A DNA stretch of 64,000 nt. It comes from Comamonas testosteroni TK102. Lineage in GTDB: Bacteria; Pseudomonadota; Gammaproteobacteria; Burkholderiales; Burkholderiaceae_C. Positions 46,437-54,851 of the stretch are shown one piece after another. Both the position numbers and the translations under genes were made by a program. The notes beneath the pieces are model-generated. The model saw only the letters and a list, made by a program, of their open reading frames with translations. It searched no databases and had not been told where the DNA came from. Every line of letters starts with the position of its first letter. Position 1 is the first letter of the stretch. The stretch covers positions 3,162,001 to 3,226,000 of the forward strand of contig NZ_CP006704.1 in NCBI RefSeq assembly GCF_000739375.1, in the 5' to 3' direction.

Positions 46437-48122
46437 TCACGCGAAGGCAATGACCAGCGGACCCAACAAAGTCAGGAACACATTGGCCAAGGCATAAGTG
46501 ATTGCAAACGGGGTGGTGGGGATTGAATTGCCGGCCTTGTCCAGAACCTCGCCAAATGCGGGGTTGGCACTGCGTGCCCCGGACAGCGAACCCGCGAAAA
46601 CGGCCACATTGTCGTAACGCAGCACATACTTGCCGAACAAAATGGCAATCAGCAGCGGGATGATGGTGACCAGAACGCCCAGCATGAACAGCGTCAAGCC
46701 CTGCTCCATGACCGTGCTTACCGCCTGCTGACCGGACTGCAGGCCCACCATGGCCACAAAACCGGCCAGCCCCAGATCGCGCAGCAATGTCGAGGCGCTT
46801 GTCGGCATATTGCCCATGGTGTGCTTGCGGCTACGCCACCAGCCAAACAGCAGGCCCGAGAGCAAGGCACCGCCACCGCTGCCCAAGGTGATGGGAATGG
46901 CGCCTATGCGCAGCACCAGCAGACCGATCAGCAGGCCGACGACAATGCCGAAGCCGTGGAACACCCAGTCGGTCTTGTCGCTGGGAACAATGATGGGGCC
47001 GGCGGCCTGGGCAGCCTTCTGAACATCCTGAGGTGTGCCGAACAAGGTGACCACATCGCCGGGCATCACCATGGTCTGCGCAGTGATGGGAACCGGCGAT
47101 CCCGCGCGAATCAAGCCCTCGGCATAGACACCGTGCTTGAGGTCCTGAGACAGGCTGTCCAGAATGTCCTTGACGCTGCGGTTCAGAAACTGGGCATTGG
47201 AAATGGCCACATCGCGGCGCACCATCACCACATCCATGCCCTGGGCACCGGGCAGCTCATCGCCTACCGTCTGGCCCAGAGACACCACGGCGGGGCGGCG
47301 TCCGACCAGCAAAACAATGTCGCCAGCCTCTAGGACCAGGCTGGGGTCCACGCCGACCAGGGCATTCTTTCGCTGAATGCGCTCCACCGTGACCCTGCCC
47401 TGGGTCCCCCCGGCTTCGAGATCGGCCACGGTTTTGCCTGATTGGGCAACGCGGAAAATGCGCCCCACCAGATCGGGAGCTGCCGGCGACTCGCCCTGCG
47501 CGTAGACCCGCACGCCCTTGAGCTGCTCCTGCTCGGCCTGAACGGCGTCATCGCGTATGTTGCGCCCGGTAATCCAGGGCAGCACATTGACGCACATGAT
47601 GATGGCCCCGAAGGATCCGAATATATAGGTGACCGCATAGCCGATGGCGACATTGGCCTGCATGCGCTGCACTTCCTCGCCCGAGAGCCCGAGTTTCTCA
47701 ATCGCAGAACCAGCCGTCCCAATGATTGCCGACTGCGTCAGCCCGCCGGCCGCAAGACCTGCAGCCAGTCCCTTGTCCAGCCCGAATACCCGGGCAATCA
47801 CCACCACCGTGATCAAACCGGACAAGGCGACCACGACGGCCATCATGATTTCCTTGACCGAATGGCGTCCCAGGGAATTGAAGAATTGCGGGCCGCTTTC
47901 AAAGCCCACGGCATAGATGAACAAGGCGAAAAGCACGGCTTTGATGCCTGAATCGATCTGAATGCCGATCTGGCTGATCAAGACCGCCGCCAATAAGGAA
48001 CCTGCCACGCCCCCCAGCTGGAATGAGCCAAAGCGGAACTTGCCGACCCAGTATCCCAGGGCCAGAGACGCAAAAAGTGCGGCCTCCGGTGATTGGTGAA
48101 AAATGCTTTTGAGTAAATCCAC
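46437..48122 (-). CDS. aspT: Aspartate:alanine antiporter (AAE family)
   Basis: Inner-membrane exchanger of 561 residues. I prefer GTG 48122 (GAGG five bases upstream) to the GTG two codons earlier. Two hydrophobic blocks (about 10-180 and 375-560) flank a soluble middle with two TrkA_C-like domains (about 205-285 and 290-370), the AAE layout. The repeated family motif GLAAGGLTQSAIIG is matched by the later SLSGARSANPAFGEV. The partner AspD decarboxylates the imported aspartate, and the exported product is alanine. Confidence 0.93.
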   Translation of the reverse strand: MDLLKSIFHQSPEAALFASLALGYWVGKFRFGSFQLGGVAGSLLAAVLISQIGIQIDSGIKAVLFALFIYAVGFESGPQFFNSLGRHSVKEIMMAVVVALSGLITVVVIARVFGLDKGLAAGLAAGGLTQSAIIGTAGSAIEKLGLSGEEVQRMQANVAIGYAVTYIFGSFGAIIMCVNVLPWITGRNIRDDAVQAEQEQLKGVRVYAQGESPAAPDLVGRIFRVAQSGKTVADLEAGGTQGRVTVERIQRKNALVGVDPSLVLEAGDIVLLVGRRPAVVSLGQTVGDELPGAQGMDVVMVRRDVAISNAQFLNRSVKDILDSLSQDLKHGVYAEGLIRAGSPVPITAQTMVMPGDVVTLFGTPQDVQKAAQAAGPIIVPSDKTDWVFHGFGIVVGLLIGLLVLRIGAIPITLGSGGGALLSGLLFGWWRSRKHTMGNMPTSASTLLRDLGLAGFVAMVGLQSGQQAVSTVMEQGLTLFMLGVLVTIIPLLIAILFGKYVLRYDNVAVFAGSLSGARSANPAFGEVLDKAGNSIPTTPFAITYALANVFLTLLGPLVIAFA

Positions 48123-48501
48123 GGCCACCTCTATTTCCGGATAAAAGAATCAAGCAACAGAAAGTCCGTCCAGGCTCCAATACCAGGGCCTGGAAATGCT
48201 TGAACTCAGGAGAAAGCGGTTTGCTATTAGCAAGCGTGCATCGAGATCGCCCATCTCAAAACTGATGCCGCATCCATTGGCTGGTTGGTTCTTGTCTTCT
48301 TCTATTTCCCACCACTATTAAAGACAAAAGCGTACCCAAATGTAGGACGTTGCCGATTAATTATTTCAGGATAGTCATGGCTGGTCCGCTGTGGCTTGGC
48401 ATTCGCAGAGGATATTGATAAGCCACCGCATTAAGAGGCAGCCCGTGCAGCTGCATAGACAACAAGCCGCACGGGGCCGTGGCGGGACTGCCGGATATTG
48501 C
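48123..48501. other. Intergenic region between aspT and the KfrA-like gene
   Basis: It holds the presumed aspT promoter near its left end. No gene or clear repeat is seen in the rest. Confidence 0.4.
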
Positions 48502-49485
48502 CTAGCGCAGGGTTCGCCGGTTAATGGAGCGGCGGGTGGCCGCGAGATTGCTTCGACGAGACAGGGGTTGAGCCACATTCGACTCCGAGGTCGTGGCTGC
48601 AGCCGCAATTCTTTGCTGAGCCTCCAGCAGATTTTTGAGATCTGCAACACGCTCCTGCGCCAATGCTGCCGTGTTCTGGGCGGTCTGCAACTGGGCATGT
48701 AGATTCAGGATCTCCTGCTCGGATTGTTCAAAGCGAGTCTGCAACTCCTGATAGCGGGACTCTGCCTTGCGTTCCTGATCCTGCAGGCTTTTTCGCGCTG
48801 CAGTGAGTTCCTGCCGCGCACGATCGACCTCGTTGAGCATATGGCGCTCGTTACCCGCGTACTGCTCGGCCATGCGCTGGCGTTCCGCTGCGGCGGACTG
48901 AATTTCTTCGCTGTGCTTTTGCTGCTGCAACTCACGCTGGCGAACGGCATTGCCCAGCTCGTCACGCAGCTCTTCCAGGCGCTGATCGCGCTCCTGCAGC
49001 GTCTGCTGTATCTCGTCAAGACGACGTGCCAGGTCCTGGGCGTGGTTCTGGGCCGTCTGCAGGGCTTGATTCAGCGCATCTTTTTGCGCTTCCATGGTGG
49101 CCTCTCGCTGAGCGAGTTGCTCCTGCTGCGCCACAAAAGCCTGCTCCTCGGCTTTCAAAGCCTGTTCACGAAGATCCAAGGCCTTGCTGGCGGCAGCTTT
49201 CGCCTCTTCCAGTGCCGTATTCCAGAGCTCTTCGGCAAGGCGCTGCACAGGATCCGGCACCGACTGCAGCACGGATGGATCCTGTTCTCCCGCAACTCCC
49301 AGGCGACGCCCTAGCGTGGCAAACCAGGTCTCCAGCATGGGACTGACCGTATTCGGAGAGCCGCGCCCTATCTGCTGGCGCACGCGCTCTATGGTCGGGC
49401 GCAGACCCTGGGCGATCAAGACATCGGCTGCAGCCCAGACATCGGATTCCTGCACGCCCCTGGACGTGGTTTTGCTTGTATTCAT
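48502..49485 (-). CDS. KfrA-type DNA-binding coiled-coil protein
   Basis: 327 residues. The N-terminal KfrA_N helix-turn-helix (about 12-95; VQESDVWAAADVLIAQGLRP, then GRGSPNTVSPMLETWFATLG) is followed by a very long coiled coil rich in Glu/Gln/Arg (about 110-300) and a basic tail. Plasmid KfrA binds its own operator and helps partition; chromosomal relatives are common in Comamonadaceae. It is divergent from a tyrosine recombinase. Two palindromes directly upstream (49506-49526, 49554-49570) are candidate autoregulatory sites. Confidence 0.85.
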   Translation of the reverse strand: MNTSKTTSRGVQESDVWAAADVLIAQGLRPTIERVRQQIGRGSPNTVSPMLETWFATLGRRLGVAGEQDPSVLQSVPDPVQRLAEELWNTALEEAKAAASKALDLREQALKAEEQAFVAQQEQLAQREATMEAQKDALNQALQTAQNHAQDLARRLDEIQQTLQERDQRLEELRDELGNAVRQRELQQQKHSEEIQSAAAERQRMAEQYAGNERHMLNEVDRARQELTAARKSLQDQERKAESRYQELQTRFEQSEQEILNLHAQLQTAQNTAALAQERVADLKNLLEAQQRIAAAATTSESNVAQPLSRRSNLAATRRSINRRTLR

Positions 49486-49505
49486 ATCTATTTTTCAAAT
49501 AACTA

Positions 49506-49570
49506 ACGATAAGTGATTGTTATCGTGATCTATTAATTAATTATGTAATACACAATACATATCATGTATT
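49506..49570. promoter_or_regulatory. Two palindromes upstream of the KfrA-like gene
   Basis: ACGATAA-GTGATTG-TTATCGT (49506-49526) and AATACAT-ATC-ATGTATT (49554-49570) are perfect dyads in an AT-rich stretch 21-85 bases upstream of the start codon. They are candidate operators. The remaining 49571-49936 holds no convincing gene. Confidence 0.55.
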
Positions 49571-49936
49571 AAATATTACGTAAGAAATTTTCATACAGAT
49601 GACAACGTACATTAACCCGTTTTCATCCCTTTTGTTCAGGGTGGAGTCCGTTCGGCGTTCGAGCGAGAGCAATTTCGTTGGCTTGTACATACTGGTTGTT
49701 CTGCCAGAGCCCATGCTCAGGCCGGCCTGGCCCCGCCAAGCAGTGTCCTGATCGCTGTCATTGATAGGCAAGCGATAGCTGCCATCAGCCGCTGGCTTGC
49801 CCACGGAGTTGAAGCTGCCTGACTTGGCGTGGAGCCAGGGCAAACACGGTCCGCAGTGCTGTACCACCTTTGCCGACAGCCCCAGAGCGGCAAATCGATT
49901 TCAGCCGGCATGTAAAGTCAGGGCGAAAATAGCGCC

Positions 49937-51043
49937 ATGGATTCACACAAGCCCTCGCCCTTCCCTGCTCCAGCGGCCTTTGATGCCAACCGCCTACAGG
50001 TGCTGGATATGCCGGCTGCCGCCCTGGCACCCGAAGCGCATGAAGCCATCAAGGAACTGATGCATGAAGGCGAATCCAGCAACACGCGCAGCAGCTATCA
50101 AAGCGCCATGCGTTACTGGGCAGCCTGGCACCTACTGCGTCTGGGCCAGCCCATGCAACTGCCGCTGCAGGTTTCCACGGTGCTGCAGTTCATCATCGAT
50201 CATGCCCAGAGGCAGAGCGGTGTCGGCCTGCTTCATGAGATGCCACCCGAAATCGATGAAGCCCTGGTAGCTGCAGGCTACAAGGGAAAAAAAGGTGCGC
50301 CTTCGCACAGCACGCTGGTGCACCGCATGGCCGTGATGTCCAAGGCACATCAGGTGCATGCCATGTCCAACCCCTGTCAGGACGGGGCAGTCAGGGAGTT
50401 GATGTCACGTACGCGCAAGGCCTATGCAAGACGCGGTGATCTACCCCAGAAAAAAGAGGCGCTGACGCGTGATGTGCTGGAGATGCTGCTGGCCAGCTGT
50501 GACGACAGCTTGCGTGGCCTGCGCGACCAGGCGCTGCTGTTGTTTGCCTGGGCCAGCGGCGGGCGACGCCGCTCCGAAGTGGCCGGCGCCGATATGCGTT
50601 TCCTGCGCGCCGTGGCTGGTGGGGAATTCATCTACACCCTGAGCCATAGCAAGACCAACCAGAGCGGCACCGACGCCCCCGAGAATCACAAGCCCGTCAC
50701 AGGCCGTGCCGCCATCGCCCTGAGAGCATGGCTGGACGCAGCCTGCATCACCGAAGGTCCTATCTTCAGGCGCATTCGCAAAGGAGGCCATGTAGCAGAG
50801 CTGCTGACTCCCGCCGCCGTGCGAAATATTGTCAAGGAACGCTGTGCGCTGGCAGGCGTGGAAGGGGATTTTTCCGCACACTCGCTGCGCTCGGGCTTTG
50901 TGACCGAGGCCGGCAGACGCAATCTGCCGCTGGCCGACACCATGGCCTTGACGGGGCACCATAGCGTGAACACCGTGCTCGGCTACTTCAGGGCCGATTC
51001 GGCACTCAACAATCAGGCGGCGCGCATGCTGGACGAGGATTGA
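49937..51043 (+). CDS. Tyrosine recombinase/site-specific integrase
   Basis: 368 residues. A SAM-like N-terminal DNA-binding domain (about 40-150; SSNTRSSYQSAMRYWAAWHL) and the catalytic domain (about 175-360) are present. Catalytic residues appear in order: Arg in ASGGRRRSEV, Lys in the beta-hairpin LSHSKTNQSG, HSLRSGF (His-x-x-Arg), GHHSV, and Tyr in VLGYFRADS. The full set suggests an active enzyme. It is divergent from the KfrA-like gene and overlaps the converging hydrolase gene by 31 bases. No attachment site can be tied to it. Confidence 0.9.
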   Translation: MDSHKPSPFPAPAAFDANRLQVLDMPAAALAPEAHEAIKELMHEGESSNTRSSYQSAMRYWAAWHLLRLGQPMQLPLQVSTVLQFIIDHAQRQSGVGLLHEMPPEIDEALVAAGYKGKKGAPSHSTLVHRMAVMSKAHQVHAMSNPCQDGAVRELMSRTRKAYARRGDLPQKKEALTRDVLEMLLASCDDSLRGLRDQALLLFAWASGGRRRSEVAGADMRFLRAVAGGEFIYTLSHSKTNQSGTDAPENHKPVTGRAAIALRAWLDAACITEGPIFRRIRKGGHVAELLTPAAVRNIVKERCALAGVEGDFSAHSLRSGFVTEAGRRNLPLADTMALTGHHSVNTVLGYFRADSALNNQAARMLDED

Positions 51044-51933
51044 ACAAGCCCCATCAGCTGCAGCGCAGTCTGATGAATGGCGGACTGCGGATCGGCCAGT
51101 TGCAGCGGCAAATCAAAGTGGTTGGTCGCCGGCGCTTCCACCCACCGCCCCGGCAGACAGCGTGCCTGCCAGGCCGCCAGATAGTCGCGCGACTGGCGCT
51201 TGAATTCATGGCTTTCAAACTCCCCACAGCTCACGCGCAGTTGGCTCTGAGCATGGGTACCCGCATCGGGCAGCAGAAAGCGCGGACTGTTGCGTATGGC
51301 AGCAGCATCGTCGAGTTGCATCCAGTCGTTGATATGGGTTGTCAACAGCGGCTGCAGGTCGAACAGACCGCTCAAGGTCAGCGCTGATCGGGGTACGGCC
51401 TGCGCTGGCAGGTCGTAGTCTTGCTGCCAGTCCTTGGCCAGCAGCATGCCCACCAGATGTCCTCCGGCCGAGCTTCCGCAGACACAGATATTGCTGGCAT
51501 CGCCGCCGTAGATGGCGATATTGCGCACCACCCAGGCATAGGCCTGACGCATCTGATCGACTATATGGTCCAGTGTGACGGACGGGGCCAGATCGTAGTC
51601 AGGCACAACGACGATGGCGCCCTCCTGCGTCAGCGCCGGTGCCATGAATGCCGAATCATCCTTGCCCAAGGCCTTCCAGTAGCCGCCATGGATGAAGATG
51701 AAAACAGGCGCAGCTTGTGCGGTGCCTGCCTGGGTTGAGGGCAGATAGATATCCAGAACATCCGTAGCCCTGGGGCTGTAGCGCTGGTTGCGAACTGCGC
51801 CGGACAAGGCAAATGCGGCCTGGCTTTCCTGCGTGTAGCGCGCCAGGTAGGCAAGCGGATCCTGCACGCTGGCGCGGGCGTTGTATTGGCGGTCGTAGTA
51901 AGCGATCGTGGAGTTGGTCGAGATGGAAGGCAT
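51013..51933 (-). CDS. Alpha/beta hydrolase (esterase/arylformamidase-like)
   Basis: 306 residues from ATG 51933 (an ATG 51 bases upstream is less likely, as the extra residues look non-coding). Motifs of the kynurenine formamidase/esterase group are present: oxyanion HGGYW, nucleophile GSSAGGH and a late His in TNHFDLPLQL. The opening YYDRQYNARA is typical of the group. It probably hydrolyses an ester or formamide; a tryptophan-degradation role is possible, but no kyn genes are near. The 3' end overlaps the integrase gene tail to tail. Confidence 0.82.
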   Translation of the reverse strand: MPSISTNSTIAYYDRQYNARASVQDPLAYLARYTQESQAAFALSGAVRNQRYSPRATDVLDIYLPSTQAGTAQAAPVFIFIHGGYWKALGKDDSAFMAPALTQEGAIVVVPDYDLAPSVTLDHIVDQMRQAYAWVVRNIAIYGGDASNICVCGSSAGGHLVGMLLAKDWQQDYDLPAQAVPRSALTLSGLFDLQPLLTTHINDWMQLDDAAAIRNSPRFLLPDAGTHAQSQLRVSCGEFESHEFKRQSRDYLAAWQARCLPGRWVEAPATNHFDLPLQLADPQSAIHQTALQLMGLVQSSSSMRAA

Positions 51934-52122
51934 TTTCTGCGCGGCTTTGGGCTTCGGACGGTGATCAATCGCAGCGCACAGCATAAGTCAGGCGACAGAC
52001 TCGTCACTGCCGCGTCAGCATCAACTATTCAAGCCAGCATCCTCCAATTAGACCTGTTCACCTGTCATGTAGATACATTAGATTACATGCATGCAGATGA
52101 AATCAGAGCGTTGGAGCAGGCG

Positions 52123-53220
52123 TTGATAAAAACAAAAGCGGGGGCTGGCTGTGCAGCCATGATGTGGGGACTCTGCGCCCAGGCCGGCGGCCTTGATAGA
52201 ACGGGCCAGGACCTTGGGCCTTTGTTTGAAAACGGCCGCTATCTTTCCGTGGAGACCTATACGGTCAGGCCCCGGATCCAGGGCGCGGATGCGCTGGGAA
52301 AGTCCACCGGGCAAGTCGCCGACGACTATACCCAATGGGGCTTTGCATACAAGCAGGATGTAAATCCACGCACCTCGGTGCTGCTGATGTTGAGCAAGCC
52401 TTTTGGCCTTGACATCGCTTACAGCCCGCTGCAATCGCCTCTTTTTGGCGGCACGCAGGCCCGCGTGAGCAGCCATGAGCTTATGGGGGCGCTGCGCTAC
52501 CGCTGGGATGAGCACTGGGCCGTGCATGGCGGTCTGCGCCTGCAGCGCACGGAAGGACATGTCGCCCTGGGGGGCATGGTATTTGGAGCGCTCAGTGGGT
52601 ACCGGGTGGATTTCAGACCCAGTACCGAGCCAGGCTACTTGCTAGGCATGAGCTATGAGCGGCCGGATATGACTTTGCGCGTCGCTGCGACCTATTACTC
52701 GGCCATCAGGCACAAGATCGCGACCCGTGAAAACCTGTGGCCGGGCGAAACAAGGACCGCATCGACTGCTCCGCAGAGCTTCAACCTCGATGTTCAGACA
52801 GGCATCACGTCAAGTACCCTGCTCTTTGGACAGATCCGCTGGACCAACTGGTCGCAATTCCGGCTACACCCGCAGACCTTGGCGGCGATACTCCCAGGGC
52901 GCAGTCTGGCGGACATGGAGGACACCACCACCTACACGCTGGGTCTTGGGCAGAGGCTGGCGGCGAACTGGTCCGGCTTTGTCACCGTGGCTTATGACAA
53001 GCGCAGCGACAAGGCCGCGCTGTCGCCATTGCGCCCCACCGATGGCCGCCTTGGCTACACGGTAGGGGTGAGCTATCAGCAAGGAAAGTTCAAGCTCACG
53101 CCCTGGCTGAGCTACCAGCGTCTGGGCTCGGTTGATATCTCCAGCGGCGGCACGACCCTGGCGGCTTTCGATGCCGAGTCCGCCACGGCGTTCGGGATCA
53201 GGCTCGGCTATCAGTTCTGA
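52123..53220 (+). CDS. OmpP1/FadL-family outer-membrane transport protein
   Basis: 365 residues. I propose TTG 52123 because GGAG lies six bases upstream and the protein then starts with a neat signal peptide (IKTKAGAGCAAMMWGLCAQA). An ATG at 52087 in the same frame is the alternative. The mature part is a beta-barrel with alternating strands and a C-terminal Phe (RLGYQF), and fits FadL/TodX channels for hydrophobic compounds. It is shorter than E. coli FadL, mostly by lacking part of the N-terminal hatch. It stands alone. Confidence 0.8.
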   Translation: MIKTKAGAGCAAMMWGLCAQAGGLDRTGQDLGPLFENGRYLSVETYTVRPRIQGADALGKSTGQVADDYTQWGFAYKQDVNPRTSVLLMLSKPFGLDIAYSPLQSPLFGGTQARVSSHELMGALRYRWDEHWAVHGGLRLQRTEGHVALGGMVFGALSGYRVDFRPSTEPGYLLGMSYERPDMTLRVAATYYSAIRHKIATRENLWPGETRTASTAPQSFNLDVQTGITSSTLLFGQIRWTNWSQFRLHPQTLAAILPGRSLADMEDTTTYTLGLGQRLAANWSGFVTVAYDKRSDKAALSPLRPTDGRLGYTVGVSYQQGKFKLTPWLSYQRLGSVDISSGGTTLAAFDAESATAFGIRLGYQF

Positions 53221-53273
53221 GAGCAGTCGCAGCTTTCATGCTGCTGCAATCTGACAGCCGGCGCCCGAAGCGC

Positions 53274-53738
53274 TCAACCCAGCGCCGCAATCACGTCGGC
53301 CGGAGCCTGCACCAGCTCGATCAGCACGCCCTCGCCGGCAATCGGAAACTCGTCATTGCTCTTGGGGTGCAGGAAAGTGATGTCATAGCCTGCCGCTCCC
53401 TTGCGGATACCGCCGGGAGCAAATCGCACGCCATTGGCCGTCAGCCATTCCACGGCCTTGGGCAGATCGTCGATCCACAGGCCGATGTGGTTCAGCGGCG
53501 TGGCGTGCACGGCGGGCTTTTTCTCGATGTCCATGGGCTGCATGATGTCTACTTCCACCTTCATCGCGCCCCGCCCCATGGCCAGAATGTCCTCGTCCAC
53601 GTTTTCGCGCTCGCTCTGAAAGGTGCCGGTCTGCTCCAGACCCAGCATGTCCACCCACAGCTTTTTCATGCGCTGTTTATCGGTTCCACCGATGGCGACT
53701 TGCTGAATACCTAGAACCTTGAAAGGACGGTTGCTCAT
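53274..53738 (-). CDS. VOC-family protein, probable methylmalonyl-CoA epimerase
   Basis: 154 residues; ATG 53738 with AAGGAG upstream. It has two beta-alpha-beta-beta-beta modules of the VOC fold. [20 protein letters not shown] followed by LVQ is very like the C-terminal signature of methylmalonyl-CoA epimerases. Metal ligands are expected at four sites: His84 (LNHIGLW), Glu141 and Glu62 are in place, but the first ligand is Gln13 (IQQVAIGG) rather than His. It lies 1.1 kb downstream of pccA in the same direction and would supply (R)-methylmalonyl-CoA to the mutase. A glyoxalase-type role is the alternative. Confidence 0.72.
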   Translation of the reverse strand: MSNRPFKVLGIQQVAIGGTDKQRMKKLWVDMLGLEQTGTFQSERENVDEDILAMGRGAMKVEVDIMQPMDIEKKPAVHATPLNHIGLWIDDLPKAVEWLTANGVRFAPGGIRKGAAGYDITFLHPKSNDEFPIAGEGVLIELVQAPADVIAALG

Positions 53739-53807
53739 GAGTGACTCCTTGATTGATAGCTTAAAGCGCAATATTGGTAAGCGCCAGAGCCGGTTTTTAT
53801 TGAAATA

Positions 53808-54620
53808 TCAGACCTCGCCAAGCAACCAGCTGCTGGCCATGGCAAAGTATTCGCGCAGCCAGGCATTGAAACGCGTGGCCAGAGGGGTCTCAGCCGCCAC
53901 GGGATAGACCTGAGGCAGATCCTGCCGCTTTGCAATGTCCATGGCGCGCATCAGATGAAAGTCGCTGCTGACCATGGCCATGGGGGCATCCGCAGCCACA
54001 CCGCGCTCGGCCAGCAAGGGCCGGCTGAGCTTGAGGTTCAGCTCGGTACTGGTGCTGAGCTTTTCCAGCACCAGCCGCTGCGCCGCAATACCGTGACGCT
54101 GCTGCAGATAGCGGGCCATGACCTCGGCCTCCGACTCTTTTTCACCCCAATCGACACCGCCGCAAACGGCGACCAAGGCCTGGGGCTGCAGCTTGGCCAG
54201 TTGCGCCGCCTGATCCAGCCGCGCAGCCAGAACTGGCCTGGGGTGACCATCGAGCGTGCCGCTGCCCAGCACGACGATGGATTGCACGGGCGGCACTTGC
54301 TGCGGCGAAAGACCCAGGCCGGACAGGCGGCTCCAGAACCAGAAAAGGCTGATCAGCCACAGCGCCAGGCCGGCCCAGGCCAGCGACCAGAGCCTTGCAT
54401 GCAGGGGCCTGGCTGCACGCCAGTGCTGTACGGCCCGCCATTTCCAACTCAGCCCCAAGGCCGCAGCACCCAAGCCGGCTGGCAGCACCACCCCTACATT
54501 GAAGTGCCCCAGGCACATCAGCACCAATGCGTCAACCAGCAGCAGCAAGCCCACCACAGCCAGCAAGGCACGAACGAACTTGGCGCGACCGGGAATCGTT
54601 GCAGACGCTTTTAATATCAT
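53808..54620 (-). CDS. YdcF/SanA-type membrane protein (DUF218)
   Basis: 270 residues. Three hydrophobic segments lie in the first ~110 residues (RALLAVVGLLLLVDALVLMC, then a second pair). A DUF218 domain follows: IVVLGSGTLDGHPRPVLAARLDQAAQL, then STSTELNLKLSRPLL and MVSSDFHLMRAMDIAKRQ. The family is linked to envelope barrier function and possibly to lipid or polyprenyl carriers. It lies behind the pcc terminator, so it is transcribed separately. Confidence 0.85.
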   Translation of the reverse strand: MILKASATIPGRAKFVRALLAVVGLLLLVDALVLMCLGHFNVGVVLPAGLGAAALGLSWKWRAVQHWRAARPLHARLWSLAWAGLALWLISLFWFWSRLSGLGLSPQQVPPVQSIVVLGSGTLDGHPRPVLAARLDQAAQLAKLQPQALVAVCGGVDWGEKESEAEVMARYLQQRHGIAAQRLVLEKLSTSTELNLKLSRPLLAERGVAADAPMAMVSSDFHLMRAMDIAKRQDLPQVYPVAAETPLATRFNAWLREYFAMASSWLLGEV

Positions 54621-54674
54621 AGCTACTTACACTTACTGGATAAGGGATACAGCTATTTTCCAATGAAAACTTAA

Positions 54675-54704
54675 AAGCCCGCAAAGCCAAAGCCTTGCGG
54701 GCTT
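54675..54704 (-). terminator. Terminator of the mutase-pcc operon
   Basis: Read on the - strand, a 10-bp perfect stem (54704-54695 with 54684-54675) with a 10-base loop is followed by TTAAGTTTTC. It lies 148 bases after the pccA stop. A second small hairpin (GCCCCTC-CAA-GAGGGGC, 54795-54811) lies between. Confidence 0.75.
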
Positions 54705-54851
54705 CCAATTTCAGGGCCTGAAGGCTGCGACGGCATTCAATGCCGGCCGGCCCCGAAAAATGACACCCCGCGCTCCTCACTGCGTGTGGTCTGGGCCCCT
54801 CCAAGAGGGGCGCTTTTCATCTTGGGGCGGCCCGGCGATGAAAAACCGGCA

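Noticed and set aside
52087-52122. ATG start for the FadL-like protein
   Set aside because: It has no ribosome site and would put an acidic stretch before the signal peptide. TTG 52123 has GGAG and a normal signal sequence.
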